NCBI GenBank assembly: GCA_946902985.2
Contig: OX336388.2
Span: 1,508,110,545-1,508,174,544 of the forward strand
Direction: 5' to 3'
DNA from: Meconema thalassinum
Taxonomy: Eukaryota > Arthropoda > Insecta > Orthoptera > Tettigoniidae
DNA: 64,000 nucleotides
The position numbers were made by a program, and so were the translations under genes. Below are positions 47,441-58,855 of the stretch, in pieces; positions within the stretch are counted from its first letter, which is position 1, and each line of letters starts with the position of its first letter. Under the pieces are notes generated by a model. It was not told the DNA's origin. It saw nothing but the letters and a program-made list of their open reading frames with translations, and did no database searches.

Positions 47441-47960
47441 AGCATGCACATTTTAGGATAGTAGCTATATAATACTGCTGCTGCCTCTTTCCCAATCCTG
47501 ACTCTCAATTATTGTAAGTGCACACACACAAACACATCAGTACAGTCATCGGTCATCACAATAACACTGGTCGAACAGGTGCAGACCTACACCAGTGGGG
47601 TTGGATAGATTCCCCCCGATGTGACTGTGGTTTTGAAATGCAGACTATCGAGCATATTGTGCAGGAGTGCCCTCTGCATTCATATCCCGGCACCTTGGAT
47701 GATCTCCACTCAGCAACTCCTGATGCAATTGCGTGGATTACAGACCTTCCTGTCCAAATTTGAAGAGATGGTCCTAATGCTGTAAATAGTGTTTATTGTA
47801 AGTAGTGTATATAATACTTTTCTGTCTTGTAAGTATCATACGCTAAATAAATAAAAACAATAACACTAGTTATAAGACAGATTAAAATCACCCAAATCCA
47901 AGCCAGTGGGCTGATGACAATCCTTAAGGGAGGACGTATGCAAAATTGCACTCCAGTAAT
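47441..47960. mobile_element. SINE-3-type 3' end split by a LINE insert
   Basis: 47500-47571 and 47871-47940 together follow the SINE-3 3' order (CAATAACACTGGT, then TATAAGACAGATTAAAATCA and CCCAAATCCAAG). The LINE fragment 47572-47856 lies between them. Confidence 0.5.
47572..47856 (+). pseudogene. Jockey/CR1-group LINE 3' end, severely truncated
   Basis: Codes for the last 60 residues of the LINE ORF: GADLHQWGWIDSPRCDCGFE, the knuckle CDCGFEMQTIEHIVQEC, then PDAIAWITDLPVQ and a stop at 47763. A short 3' UTR ends in CATACGCTAAATAAATAAAA. It is flanked by ACAATAACACT(G/A)GT (47558-47571, 47857-47870), so both ends are fixed and the insertion is only 285 bp long. The ATG at 47518 lies in the target sequence and is not relevant. 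Confidence 0.82.
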
Positions 47961-48271
47961 AGAAGTATTGTAACTCCCAGAGTTTTAAAGATAATGCTAT
48001 ATAATTTTAATCACATGAGTATCAGTGTGCTAGGCATTTCGGTGTTGATTTTCGTGCTGATAATGAAAATGGTTCTTCAGCTAGGAATATTTGAATTTTC
48101 TGACACATGTGCCCTTAATATGTACCTTTTCTACGAAACCATCACATTGTAAGTTACAAAATTTGAAATGTAATGTCTCCAGACCAGGTTAAAGATATCT
48201 GTGGAACATATTTTTGATATCTTATTTACTTTATTTTTAACAGCACTTCAAATTCTGATGGACTTCATTTG
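47961..48271. other. Unassigned
   Basis: No supported feature. Confidence 0.4.
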
Positions 48272-48540
48272 AAAAAAAAAAAAAAAAAAAAGATGTTCAG
48301 GAAAGAACATATAGCCTACTTTCTCCTAAATGTATGGGTATAGTTATAACTCTTTGTCTTTATCACCTCCTAATTTCTTCCAATTCGAAATGCAAATTGG
48401 CACACTGGATTTTAGGAGTGACGTTCAAACCATAGTTTATAATTTACCCCAGCATTTTGCAATTTCATCAGCAAACACTCCAAACAACGTAGGTATTCAG
48501 TATATTAACACCGACTACTTACAATAATTTAAACTTCGTT
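48272..48540 (+). mobile_element. HINE-like terminal fragment after a poly-A run
   Basis: About 20 A at 48272-48291, then GATGTTCAGGAAAGAACATA with TAGCCTACTTTCTCC and TTATAACTCTTTGTC, matching the ends near 53461-53558 (inverted) and 56891. Confidence 0.5.
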
Positions 48541-48855
48541 GCTCTAAACGTATCACTGGGAGAAACACATTTAATATACCAATTACACAGCTAATTTGTA
48601 ATCGCGCACGGCTAACGAGAAAGACAGGCGCGTAAACCAAACCCTTCTGTGACGTAGGCAATGCACTGCTTGGTGGTGCTTGTACGTTTAAGGCGAGAGC
48701 ATTTCATAAGCAACAGAAATGCAATATTTTTTTATCAATCTTCATAAAATGGACGCAGTTTAGATGTTCCGTGTGTTTTCAAACACGATAAATTATACTG
48801 TATAGGTTTGCAAAACTACGCCTGTTGAAGTTACTCGTTACAAAAATTCACGCGA
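48541..48855. other. Unassigned
   Basis: No supported feature. Confidence 0.4.
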
Positions 48856-49375
48856 ACCAGTTGGTTGATTCTTAAGTTTAGGGGCTGCGACAACGCGGTC
48901 ATGTAGCCCCGTGTACTTTGGGTGTGTGTAGAATATGTCTGATAACCGGTGTTAATTGTGAAGACTGTATTAGTGTGTGTTATCTGTTTTTTTAATTTAA
49001 GTACTGCAACTTAAAAATTTTCAAATAGTTCCTACTTTTGCCGCCATGCGCCACCGTCAACGATTACTAGGCCAAGTTCAGAACTTAGCTACTAGACACT
49101 ACCGCAGTCGGCTCTTGGCAACGAACATAGAAACCTAAGAGCGTTGTTTACATTCTTAACCTATCAAATTTAGCTTCACACAGGTGCAATTAGTGGAAGG
49201 TTCTTTAACATGCCATAAACCTATGACATGGGACCGCCGGCTTTACGTCCCCTCCGAAGGAAGGCATACTGAGGGATTTTAACGCTCTTTAAAAAAATCC
49301 GACGGCTAAGGCCGGGTTTAAACTCGCTATCTTGGGCATAGAAGCTCAGCACGCCACCGAAGCCGCCACACACGC
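48856..49375 (-). mobile_element. SINE-2, inverted copy
   Basis: Same order as 45085-45525 (TTCTTAAGTTTAGGGGCTGC through CACGCCACCGAAGCCGCC). Confidence 0.75.
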
Positions 49376-49977
49376 GAACTAGGATTCAAGGATTCGTTGT
49401 GTCTTTAATAGCTGCAACGAGTAGGCTACAGTAAGTTGAGTTGTAGAGTCTGTAACCGTCGTTGTGAGTTAAATTATGTGCATATGAGTATAATTAGATC
49501 GATGAATCTTGCAGCACAGTATAGATATCACTAACGTATTGTTGTTTCAAGGGGCGTAACATAAATTAATACGTTTATAGAAGAGATCTGAGGAATACAT
49601 TCGCCACCAACTAACGACTTGTATCAATACCTTTTATGAAGACAAGTGATAAATGAATACCAACGTTTATGGTCGTGATAATCGCGCCTTATATTGGGGA
49701 TGTGTGCCCTCTATCAGCAAATTAATACACTTTTCAGTTATACTGTAGACATGGGTTCACTGACTGGCCGGTATAGAGCGCACTCGCATCTAGAAGGCTG
49801 TGGTTTGCTATAACATAGTTCAACTAATTACTCTTAGATGTCACTCCGGTGGAGAATGTTGTTTTAATTAAATATATATTTTCCATTTCAAAATACACCA
49901 TATAATGCTTTATTTTATAACGTCTCAGTACTCAAGAAATAATAAATATAAAAAATCAAGCAAAAAAGTTAACTTTG
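49376..49977. other. Unassigned
   Basis: No supported feature. Confidence 0.4.
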
Positions 49978-50045
49978 ATAGGATTTGAACCACGGCCAGT
50001 CAGGTGAAAGACCAACGCCCCAACCACTAAGACAATCATGCAGAC
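49978..50045 (-). mobile_element. tRNA-like SINE head or tRNA pseudogene
   Basis: The minus strand reads TTAGTGGTTGGGGCGTTGGT (A-box region) and GTGGTTCAAATCCTATC (B-box). The acceptor ends do not pair well. Confidence 0.4.
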
Positions 50046-50334
50046 ACTAATTGAGCGTTAGGAACTAATATATAATATACAACGTGATAGCAAATAATGA
50101 CTTAGACTAACCGATTTCTTCACCGGAGTATATTTCAAACCGAGTTCATTTCATATAAAGTTCATATAATTTTCATCACTAAGATATATTGCATGCAACA
50201 TACTGAAATTAATAAAATATAGGTCAGAACGAGAGATCAGCTGCCATCTTGTCAAATAACCGAGTAGACTCAGCATTTTAAAATCAATTCTAGACTATAA
50301 TATTACAATATAAACTTTTAATTTCAAACAGGGT

Positions 50335-50535
50335 CGCCTCCGTAGCGTAGCGGTCAGCATGGTTAGCTGCCGCCCTTGAGGTCCTGGGTTCGATTCCCGG
50401 CTCTGCCACGAAGTTTGAAAAGTGGTATGAGGACTGGAACGGGGTCTACTCAGCCTCGGGTGGCCCAAATGAGTAGACTCAAAGTGGTTTTCCGTTGTTT
50501 CCCACTTCGTCATCGGGCAAATGCCGGGATGGTAC
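50335..50535 (+). mobile_element. SINE-3, 5' half, well preserved
   Basis: Head GCCTCCGTAGCGTAGCGGTC with B-box GGGTTCGATTCCCGG, then TACTCAGCCTCGGGTGGCCC and GTGGTTTTCCGTTGTTTCCC. Ends after ATGCCGGGATGGTACTGTGA, so it is 3'-truncated. Confidence 0.75.
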
Positions 50536-51690
50536 TGTGAGCGTTTTTGTATTTCCGATTATGGATGTCTGAGAGAGCGCTACATGGCGCGGTGTTATTT
50601 TGCTTACCAGAGCGGGCTGTGTTTACAACATCTGATGTGACGTAACGCAGGGGCCATCACCCTCTCTTGCCCTGATCGGACCATGTGACTGTGGGTAGAC
50701 TCGAGGTCGAGTGACGTCAGTAGCTGGCGGAGGGGTGAGTTTTCTGGCAAGTTCTGTGAGAGACTTTCTTGTTCTTGCTGGCTTGCTTACCAAATTGGGA
50801 CCGCAGTTTGTGCGACGCTCGCTGAGTGTGATTCGTAAGTTGCTGCAGGGGGAATTTGCTTCGCGTGGATTGGCGTGACCACATTATAGCACAGTACGTG
50901 AAGTTCGTTATACACACTCGAGTGGGTCTCTGTATGGTTCAAAACTTCTTTAAGTTTTTGATTAAACCTTACTCTTGTTTCGATTTGGATCGACTGATAT
51001 CCTATTCAGGCATCTCGCCATGAAAATAGGACTGAAGTGAATTGTGGAAATTAAACGCTGCTTGATCTTTATCCACAGTCTAACATGCATTCTAAGCGGT
51101 CGACGATAGGAACTAGACTTTGGTGCTCGCGCTCCACGAAAATGAACGCTTAAAATGTTATACAGGAGCACAGTATAATCGAGTGGAGTTCTGACATAGT
51201 GAAGTAATTGTGGAGTACATCTATCCAGATATGTATTTAAAGCATTTTCTGAATACCTTCGCCATGAACTGAAACTCACTCAGAGTCATGGATGAGACGA
51301 GCGTAAACCGCGGAAGCAATTTGAAGTTACTTCTATGCTATCATATCAAGATTGTCAATGAAGAATGATGTCTACAACATTCGTGTGGGAACTCCTAGAT
51401 TATACCTGATCTGATGCATAGTTCCACCCGGGGTGTGGTCATAGGGAGACGTGAATCTGGGTTCGACGCCGGATGTTGAGACTCTCCACTCAAGGCCAGG
51501 ATTCTTCTGGAAGACGGACTCGGGATATTTTGTTCCGAATGACGCACCTCCATCATCTGAAATTCAGGTATAAATCTGACAATCTTTGGTAGTAGTCAAG
51601 CATTTTCATTTGTTGTATCCAGTTGCCAATTAGTTTGTGTAATTAGTTCATTTGATGACGGGGTTTTAAGTCGGATAAATCATTGTCTTT
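50536..51690. other. Unassigned, GC-richer than its surroundings
   Basis: 50560-50900 is visibly richer in GC and CpG (for example GAGAGAGCGCTACATGGCGC). It has no long ORF. It could be an LTR, a promoter-like segment or an old gene edge; no paired terminal repeat was seen. Confidence 0.3.
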
Positions 51691-51699
51691 CTTGACCCA

Positions 51700-53558
51700 A
51701 GATTTTTGCAAAAAATGAAAGTAGACTTATGAGATCAACACAGGGCGAAAAAAAGTGTGTCTGTCTGTGTGTGTGTATGTGTGTGTGTGAGTCTGTGTGT
51801 GTGTGTGTCTGTGTGTGTGTGTGTGTGAGTGTGTGTACTCTGAATGTCTGTCCCCCCCTATCAATTCGAACACGGTGAATGCGAATTGAACGAAATTTGG
51901 TACAAAGGTAGCACTAGCAAAGGACACCTCAGTGTCATGTTTTATATCGCCCCCATCTTGACGGAAACGTAATGGCGGCCACACAAATGTTCAAAGCTTA
52001 AATCAAATTACGACTAACCTAATCATCCGATCTCTACCAAATTTTGCAACAACATACCTTTATGGGGGGAGCATCCTTTGACCAAACCAATAGGTCATCA
52101 GTGTAATAGTTTGCGGATGGCGGCCATCTTTGTGTGAAAATCGATTCCCCCTGTTAATTCGAACACGGTGCAACCGAATGGAACGAAATTTGGTACAGAG
52201 GTAGTACTAACAAAAGGCACCTCAGTGTCATGTTTTATATCGCCGCCATCTTGACGGAAACGTAATGGCGGCCACACAAATGTTCAAAGCTTAAATCAAA
52301 TTACGACCAACCTAATCATCCGATCTCTACCAAATTTTGCAACAACATACCTTTATGGGGGAGCATCCTTTGACCGAACCAATAGGTCATCAGCGTAATA
52401 GTTTGCGGATGGCGGCCATCTTTGTGTGAAAATCGATTCCCCCTATTAATTCGAACACGGTGCAACCGAATGGAACGAAATTTGGTACAGAGGTAGTACT
52501 AACAAAAGGCACCTCAGTGTCATGTTTTATATCGCCGCCATCTTGACGGAAACGTAATGGCGGCCACACAAATGTTCAAAGCTTAAATCAAATTACGATT
52601 AACCTAATCATCCGATCTCTACTAAATTTTGCAACTACATACCTTTATGGAGGGAGCATCCTTTGACCAATCTAATAGGTCATTCACCTAATAGTTTGCG
52701 GATGGAGGCCATCTTTATGTCAAAAATGATTCCCCCTATTAATTCGAACACGGTGGAACCGAATGGAACGAAATTTGGTACTGAGGTAGTACTAGCAAAG
52801 GGCACCTCAGTGTCATGTTTTATATCGCCGCCATCTTGACTGAAACGTAATGGCGACCACACGAATGTTCAAAGCTTAAATCAAATTACGATTAACTTAA
52901 TCATCCGATCTCTACCAAATTTTGCAACTACATACCTTTATGGAGGGAGCATCCTTTGACCAATCTAATAGGTCATTCGCCTAATAGTTTGCGGATGGCG
53001 GCCATCTTTGTGTCAGAATTGATTCCCTCTATTAATTCAAACACGCTGAAACCGAATGGAACGAAATTAGGTACAGAGATAGCACTAGCAAAGAGCATCT
53101 CAGTGTCATGATTAATATCGCCACCATATTGACAGAAACGTAATGGCGGCCACACGAATGTTTAAAGCTTAAATCAAATTACGACTAACATAACCATCCG
53201 AACTCTACCAAACTTTGCAACAACATACCTTTATGGAGGGAGCATCCTTTGACCAATCTAATAGGTCATTAGCCAAATAGTTTGCGGATGGCGGCCATCT
53301 TTATGTCAAAATTGATTCCCCCTATTATTTCGAACACGGTGGAACCGAATGAACGAAATTTGGTACAGAGGTAGCACTAGCAATGGGCACCTCATATTCA
53401 TGTTTAATATCCCTATAGCACGTTGTATTTCAACAAGCTCCTACAACCAACATTCAATCATACTCCTTGAAAAGGACAAAGAGTTATAACAATACCCATG
53501 CATTTAGCAGAAAGTAGGCTATATGTTCTTTACTGAACATCTTGTTTCTTTTTGAGTT
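51700..53558. mobile_element. HINE/DINE-1-like element carrying a 293-bp tandem array
   Basis: One end (51700-51840) has a TTTTTGCAAAAAATGAAAGT hairpin-like start, GTAGACTTATGAGATCAACA and a (GT)n tract. The other (53461-53558, inverted) has GAAAGTAGGCTATATGTTCT with the GTTC/GAAC hairpin. Both ends share an inverted (G)TAG(A/G)CTTA(T) core (subterminal inverted repeat). Single-unit relatives lie at 32140-32470 and 55811-56366. No coding was found. Confidence 0.52.
51856..53405. repeat. Tandem array, unit about 293 bp, just over five copies
   Basis: AATTCGAACACGG (or a variant) starts units at 51863, 52156, 52448, 52741, 53034 and 53327; spacing is 292-293 bp. Each unit contains GAACGAAATTTGGTAC, GGCGGCCACACAAATG, ATCATCCGATCTCTACCAAA and GCGGATGGCGGCCATCTTT. 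The sixth unit is partial. Similarity is higher among the first three units. Confidence 0.9.
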
Positions 53559-54023
53559 CGTTTGACGAGCTAGTTTATCCATGTCTTGTTGGGATTTAGT
53601 ATTTCTTTCTTGCTTCTGCGTCAGTTTTTCCGTTCGTCGTAATTGTCTGAAATTTTCAATCGTTTGGAAGACCACCATTTAGGAAGAAGATTTGCGTTTT
53701 AGTATTATGATTATTTTATCAGATTTTTGCACCGTTATGGTCGTGTTACTGTAATTCCCTACAAGTACATTTTTCCTTCACATTTAAATCGTTTGACGTT
53801 ACAATATACTTCAGCATCATGGTTTCGTGATGGGCTTTTGATTGACATTTACTCTAAAAGATTATTTGATTCCGAACTCAAGGATGTATGTTTAAATCTT
53901 GGTGTTTTTTCGAAATTGTATTTTCGCTAAGCCATTTAGGAATTTGATCCTTGAAAAATACTGATATAAAAGATTTCTCTCGTTAATCAACTGTAACATT
54001 AATGTTATTAGTGAAGTAAAATT
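53559..54023. other. Unassigned
   Basis: No supported feature. Confidence 0.4.
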
Positions 54024-54297
54024 GATTGTGAAATTGAGCTCGTGGACTATTGGAACCACGTGATATATTGTTAAGCTGGAGAAGGTTTTTTGGATCACTG
54101 TGAGTGATTATGATTGTGAAATTGAGCTCGTGGACTATTGGAACCACGTGATATATTGTTAAGCTGGAGAAGGTTTTTTGTATCACTGTGAGTGATTATG
54201 ATTGTGAAATTGAGCTCGTGAACTATTGGAACCACGTGATATATTGTTAAGCTGGAGAAGGTTTTTTGGATCACTGTGAGTGATTATGATTGTGAAA
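54024..54297. repeat. Three near-identical 88-bp tandem units
   Basis: GATTGTGAAA begins units at 54024, 54112 and 54200, with the start of a fourth at 54288. Each unit holds an inverted pair CGTGG...CCACG and TTAAGCTGGAGAAGG. Only one or two substitutions separate the copies. Confidence 0.92.
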
Positions 54298-54781
54298 CTT
54301 TAAAATGAAGTCGATAGAAATACTGTGTGACTGACAAGTGGTGGTTGATGTGTAACTAAAGTTTGTGAAATGTTTCGTTGGAGTTTAATGGTGGTTCTTG
54401 TTGTACTTAATTTTCGTCTTGCTAGAATACGTCATCAAGTGACGTCTGTGACATTCTGTTTTCAAATCAATCGGAGATAGTATCTCTAGGATATTTACTG
54501 TGATTTCACTTTAGGTCTACTTCAAATTTCATATCTATGAAATTTAATTAGACCTGTGGCGATTTTCGAGAGATCTTTTTAAGTACAGCCATTTATCGGT
54601 AATCTTTTTCAAATTTTGTATTTTCGTTTGACACACTGCGTACATATTTATACTTAACTGAGCTCCTTCTCTTGGCTCAACTGCGTCCTCAGTGGCGATT
54701 CCTTTTTTTACAATTTAACCAAATAAGATGGTATAGTGATGGTGAGTGTTGCCATTGGACCTTTTTTCATTAAGAAACATT
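54298..54781. other. Unassigned
   Basis: No supported feature. Confidence 0.4.
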
Positions 54782-54800
54782 ATATATGTATATACGTGTG

Positions 54801-55133
54801 AAGCCTCCGTGGCTTAGGCGGCAGGACGCCGGCCTCTCACCACTGGGTCCGTGGTTCAAATCAAGGTCACTCCATGTGAGATCTGTGCTGGACAAAACGG
54901 AGGCAGACAGGTTTTTCTCCGGGTACTCCGGTTTTCCCTGTCAAAATTTCATTCCAGCAACACTCTCCACTATCATTTCATTTCATATGTCATTCATTTA
55001 ATCATTGCCCCAGAGGAGTGCGTCAGGCCTCGGCTGCCGGCACAGTTCATATCCTCGCCGCTAGATGGGGGCTTCATCACTCCATTCCTGACCAGGCCGG
55101 AGACTGGAAGCAGGCTGTGGATTTTCATTTTTC
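54801..55133 (+). mobile_element. SINE-1, full copy
   Basis: Same family as 9186-9517. Flanked by the 19-bp duplication ATATATGTATATACGTGTG (54782-54800, 55134-55152). Confidence 0.88.
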
Positions 55134-55152
55134 ATATATGTATATACGTGTG

Positions 55153-55534
55153 CATTATTGTATTATATTCAGGTGAGGGATTCTTTCAGTACCATTTTTA
55201 CTGAATAAATATGTTATTTTACAGCAGTTCAAACCGAGAGTCATAATTCATAATAACTACATAAATTGTGCCGGGAAGATCAATGTGTTTCCTTTTCTTT
55301 TCTTAAATTTTCTCACTACTCTCTGAGATTAGTCGTATCTCGTTTGCGTCTCGTGTCACGTTTTGACCTGAGCTGGTTTTCCTTGTTTGCATTTTGGTTT
55401 GTCTTTGCACAATTTAGGTTTGTAGATATGCTCCTTTGTACTTCCTTCTCCTGTTGGTGGGATCTGGGGGGTGTTTTCAGCCGGGCAGTTTCAGATCCTA
55501 CAATCCAGTGTTCCTCGAGGGATTCAACAGGTCT
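55153..55534. other. Unassigned
   Basis: A T-rich 93-codon frame (55266-55547) is hydrophobic by composition and unrecognised. Confidence 0.35.
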
Positions 55535-55810
55535 TGGTAAGTTATAAAAGGGTACAGTACCTTCTTCAAGGCCACGGCCGCCTCCTTCCCTCTTCCTTGC
55601 CTAACCATCCCATTCTTCCCATCCCTTCATCGGGCCCCCTGTTCGCTTTGCAGGTGAGGCCGCCTGGGCGTAGTGCTGGTCACACATCCCAGTTGTATCC
55701 CTGACTCAGAGTCTCAAGCTCTAGGACACTGCCCTCAGTGGCGGTAGAGGTGGGATCCCTCGCTTAGTCCGTGGGAAAAGCCAACCCTGGAGGGTAAAAC
55801 GATAGCGAAG
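55535..55810 (+). mobile_element. SINE-8, 3' part
   Basis: CAAGGCCACGGCCGCCTCCT, GACACTGCCCTCAGTGGCGG and CAACCCTGGAGGGTAAAACG form a SINE-style body. No head was seen. Confidence 0.5.
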
Positions 55811-56366
55811 AAAAAAATGCGAATTTCAAACAGGCCACGTCGTTTAGAACAGATTAAACGATTCTTGGTTCGATAATCGGAACTGGTGGATCCCATGTTA
55901 TAAATTATGAAGTTTGCATAATTCACACGGCCGCCATCCTGAAATGGTACGGTTGATGACCTCGTAATTGGGCACAAGACGCGTCCCATATGAAAGTATG
56001 TTGTTACCAAATTTGGTAAAGATCCGATGATTAGTTTGGTCTTAATACATTATTACGTTTTGACCATTTGAATGGCCGCCATTAAGTCTTGGTAAAGATG
56101 GCGGCAATATAAAACATGACACTGAGGTGCCCTTTGCCAGTGCTATCTCTGTACCAAATTTCGTTCAATTCGGTGTCACCGTGTTCGAATTGATAGGGGG
56201 GGGGGGGCAGACATTCAGAGTACAAACTCTCACACACACACACACACACATACTCATACCCACACCCACACACAAACACACACACACACAGACAGACACA
56301 CAATTTTTGCCCTGTGTTGATCTCATAAGTCTACTTTCATTTTTTGCAAAAATCGAAAGTAGACTA
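55811..56366 (-). mobile_element. HINE-like fragment, single unit, inverted
   Basis: Reverse complement of one 293-bp-type unit (about 55880-56200), then poly-G, a (CA)n tract (56231-56300) and the hairpin TCTACTTTCATTTTTTGCAA / AATCGAAAGTAGAC at 56332-56364. Confidence 0.62.
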
Positions 56367-56890
56367 AAAATGATGACATGTAACCCCATTAAAATCCAAA
56401 ATATGTTCTTAAAAAATGTTCCAGGAAGTTATTTAGAATAATGGTTTACAGCAGCATACCATGTTTCATCACTGTATCTTTAATGATGTAGGAGAAAAGG
56501 AACAATAAACTTACAAAAATATAAGTTATTGGAAAACTTTAATCGAAGATTTGAGTTTGTTTACATTGCATTGCCGCTCATCTAATTAATTAGTATAGAC
56601 CATATCCATTTTACTCTGATTCCCCTTATTCCTCCAGCTGTTTCCTCATTGAATGTCTCCTTTGATGAGCCTTTGTTTCCAATTTCATCATATGATGATG
56701 TCAGATTATCCTCACATTCTTCCTACAGAAGTAGGTGTGGTAATATACAATCAGTTACATATACTATTTTTTCTCACATTTACAGATTGTATTGAACTGT
56801 AATATTTTGGAATTAAAATCTTGGATACCGTAAGGTAAATTATGGGCGAATAAACAAAATACTGCTTTTACTCATTTTTACAACCCAGCA
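56367..56890. other. Unassigned
   Basis: No supported feature. Confidence 0.4.
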
Positions 56891-57000
56891 AAAACTAAAA
56901 CGACAAGATATTCAGTGAAGAACATGTTGCCTACTTTCTCTTAAATGTATGAGTATAATCTGTTATAATTTTTTGTCCTTTTCAAGATGTGTTATTAAAT
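56891..57000 (+). mobile_element. HINE-like terminal fragment
   Basis: AAGATATTCAGTGAAGAACA, GCCTACTTTCTCTTAAATG and TTTTTTGTCCTTTTCAAG match 48287 and inverted 53461-53558. Confidence 0.5.
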
Positions 57001-57116
57001 CTTCTAGTGATAAACGTACACACTATGTCCAAGATTAAGATATATTAAGATATAAGATATATAGGCCTATATATACCGTATATTCTTAAGGTCAATTGGA
57101 AAAGGAGGAAACTAAG

Positions 57117-57157
57117 GGACGACATGTTTCGCTCGTCATGTGAGCTTCATCAAATCC
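57117..57157 (-). ncRNA. Hammerhead-like motif of a third Penelope family (PLE-C)
   Basis: Minus strand, 5' to 3': GGAT (57157-57154), TTGATGA, one extra A, stem II GCTC/GAGC around ACATGAC, GAA, stem III AC/GT around AT, C at the cleavage position (57121), then GTCC closing stem I (one G-T pair). The core has T for C at position 3, which should impair activity. No PLE coding was recognised next to it. Confidence 0.55.
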
Positions 57158-57839
57158 AAATTAGCAAGACAAATTGCTTTGCAAAACACTACCAATCCTA
57201 CACTGGCACCCAAGAGAGTCTCTGCCATCCAAAATCAAACAGTCAAAATCTGTTAGAAACTTAGTAAGTATGTTAATTATTACTAATACATATTAAGATA
57301 TTAGCCACCCGAAATGACAAACCAATCCAGATATCACATAGAAGAAGGCTGATAAATCCACCAGTTTCTAATGCCAAACAAAACGTAGCACACAGAATAA
57401 TTCCACACCACACTGTAGATAAATTCCGTGTCAAAATACGGGATATGCCCTCCATTACAGCCCTGTATAAATTGCGTTGTGAGGTTGCTCATTAACTCAC
57501 CTGGCCTTCTACGTCAGACATGACACTCGCTCTGCTCTTGGCTGCAAATCTTCCCACCTGACAGACGGCTTGCAGTGCTTATGTAATCCGCTGCGAGGCG
57601 AAGTTCACCTCTGCGGATTTCCTCCTGGTAATACTACACGCTTCTCAAACCACCAAAACCACTATACAAACCAAGTGATCTCGCACTCCATCAAGTGAGT
57701 CAACATGGCCATTTGACTAAACAATTACACAGTCCTAGATCGTTTTCATCATATTTCTTTCTGAAAAAGTTAGCTGAAACTCATTTAAAGTGAGGGATCA
57801 AGGAACAAGAACGAACTAATCGTTGATGATGTTTTTGAT
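57158..57839. other. Unassigned; possibly PLE-C 3' region
   Basis: 57480-57660 contains TGCAGTGCTTATGTAATCCG and similar GC-richer sequence, with no readable protein motif. Confidence 0.3.
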
Positions 57840-58268
57840 TATTGATTATCTTAAGGGCTTGCGACATCGTGGTCATTTACCCCCAGTGTACTTGGGTGTG
57901 TATAGGGTTTGTTTAATAACCTGAGTTATTATGTAGTGTCTGTAATAATGTGTGTATTTTAATTGGTCCTACGATGGGGTATTATTATTATTTATTATTA
58001 TTTATTTACCAAAATTTGTGTCTACAATGTATGGACGGCAGATACACAGCAGTGTCTCCATTGAGATGGCCGTAGCATTAAATTTGTAATGACTCTGGCA
58101 TTTGCATGGAGTAGAAGTGGGAAATCACAGAAAACCACTTCTTGGATAGCTGAGGTGAGATTCAAACCCACTTCTTGTCTGTTTTGCCTCACAAGGTTGA
58201 GTGTACCCTGTTCCAGCTCTCACACCAGAATTAAAAATCTTGGCAGAGCCGGGACTATCATGAAAATC
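57840..58268 (-). mobile_element. SINE-3, inverted copy
   Basis: Plus strand: GACATCGTGGTCATTTACCC, CACAGAAAACCACTTCTTGG, GAGATTCAAACCCACTTC, CCTCACAAGGTTGAGTGTAC and TTGGCAGAGCCGGGAC. A (TTA)n interruption lies near 57980-58010. Confidence 0.6.
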
Positions 58269-58499
58269 TAATCAAAATGTATTATGTGCCTGTATCAATA
58301 AGGTTCACTTTGTAAATGTACCTGTTTCGCTGATAGATAGCTGTATGTAATACTTCCGAAGTGAAATATCATACCCTGCGGTTAGGATTCAAAGTAAGTA
58401 TTGCGGTCTCGTGGCTGATAATCACGCGATTAACGGCCACGTAAAAATATAAGCTTCTTTCCTTGCTTAGATGAGCAAGTGATCCGTCGAAAGTGAAAG

Positions 58500-58850
58500 G
58501 TAGGTCACCTAGAAGTCTCCAGCTCAAAAGATCAACAGTTTATAACTGAGGCCATACATTTTTAATATTATAATTTTTACGTCATTTTGCCCGTCTAAGA
58601 AGACCGATTCTACCGATGTAGCTAATGTTTCTCTCTTGTCTTCCCAAAATCTCTTCATCTTCTCGCTATGACCCCTTTCTGTGGTCCTCCGTCCAGGTTC
58701 TTTTTGGTGCAATGTTTGGGTGGTCTGAAAATTGATGACTGTCAACTATTTCTCTGAATTTAGATAGGTCCAGTACCATATCACTTGAGATGTCTATTTC
58801 CTGAAGGATATTTTCAACTTCAAGCAGCCAGTTGTTCTTAGATTTCTATG
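58500..58850 (-). pseudogene. RTE LINE 3' end, piece 1
   Basis: The minus frame at 58524-58745 includes RRTTERGHSEKMKRFWEDKRE, the closing region of the RTE ORF. Upstream (to about 58840) a LLEVENILQ-like segment lies in another frame. Confidence 0.6.
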
Positions 58851-58855
58851 AGAGA

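Noticed and set aside
49978..50045. Functional tRNA gene on the minus strand
   Set aside because: Boxes A and B are present but the cloverleaf does not close.
51727..51984. Thr/His-rich ORF
   Set aside because: Translation of a (GT)n microsatellite.
51856..53405. Repeat-spacer array or long non-coding gene
   Set aside because: The whole 293-bp period is conserved, so it is an ordinary tandem satellite-type array.
54024..54297. CRISPR-like array
   Set aside because: Contiguous tandem units without distinct spacers, in a eukaryotic context.
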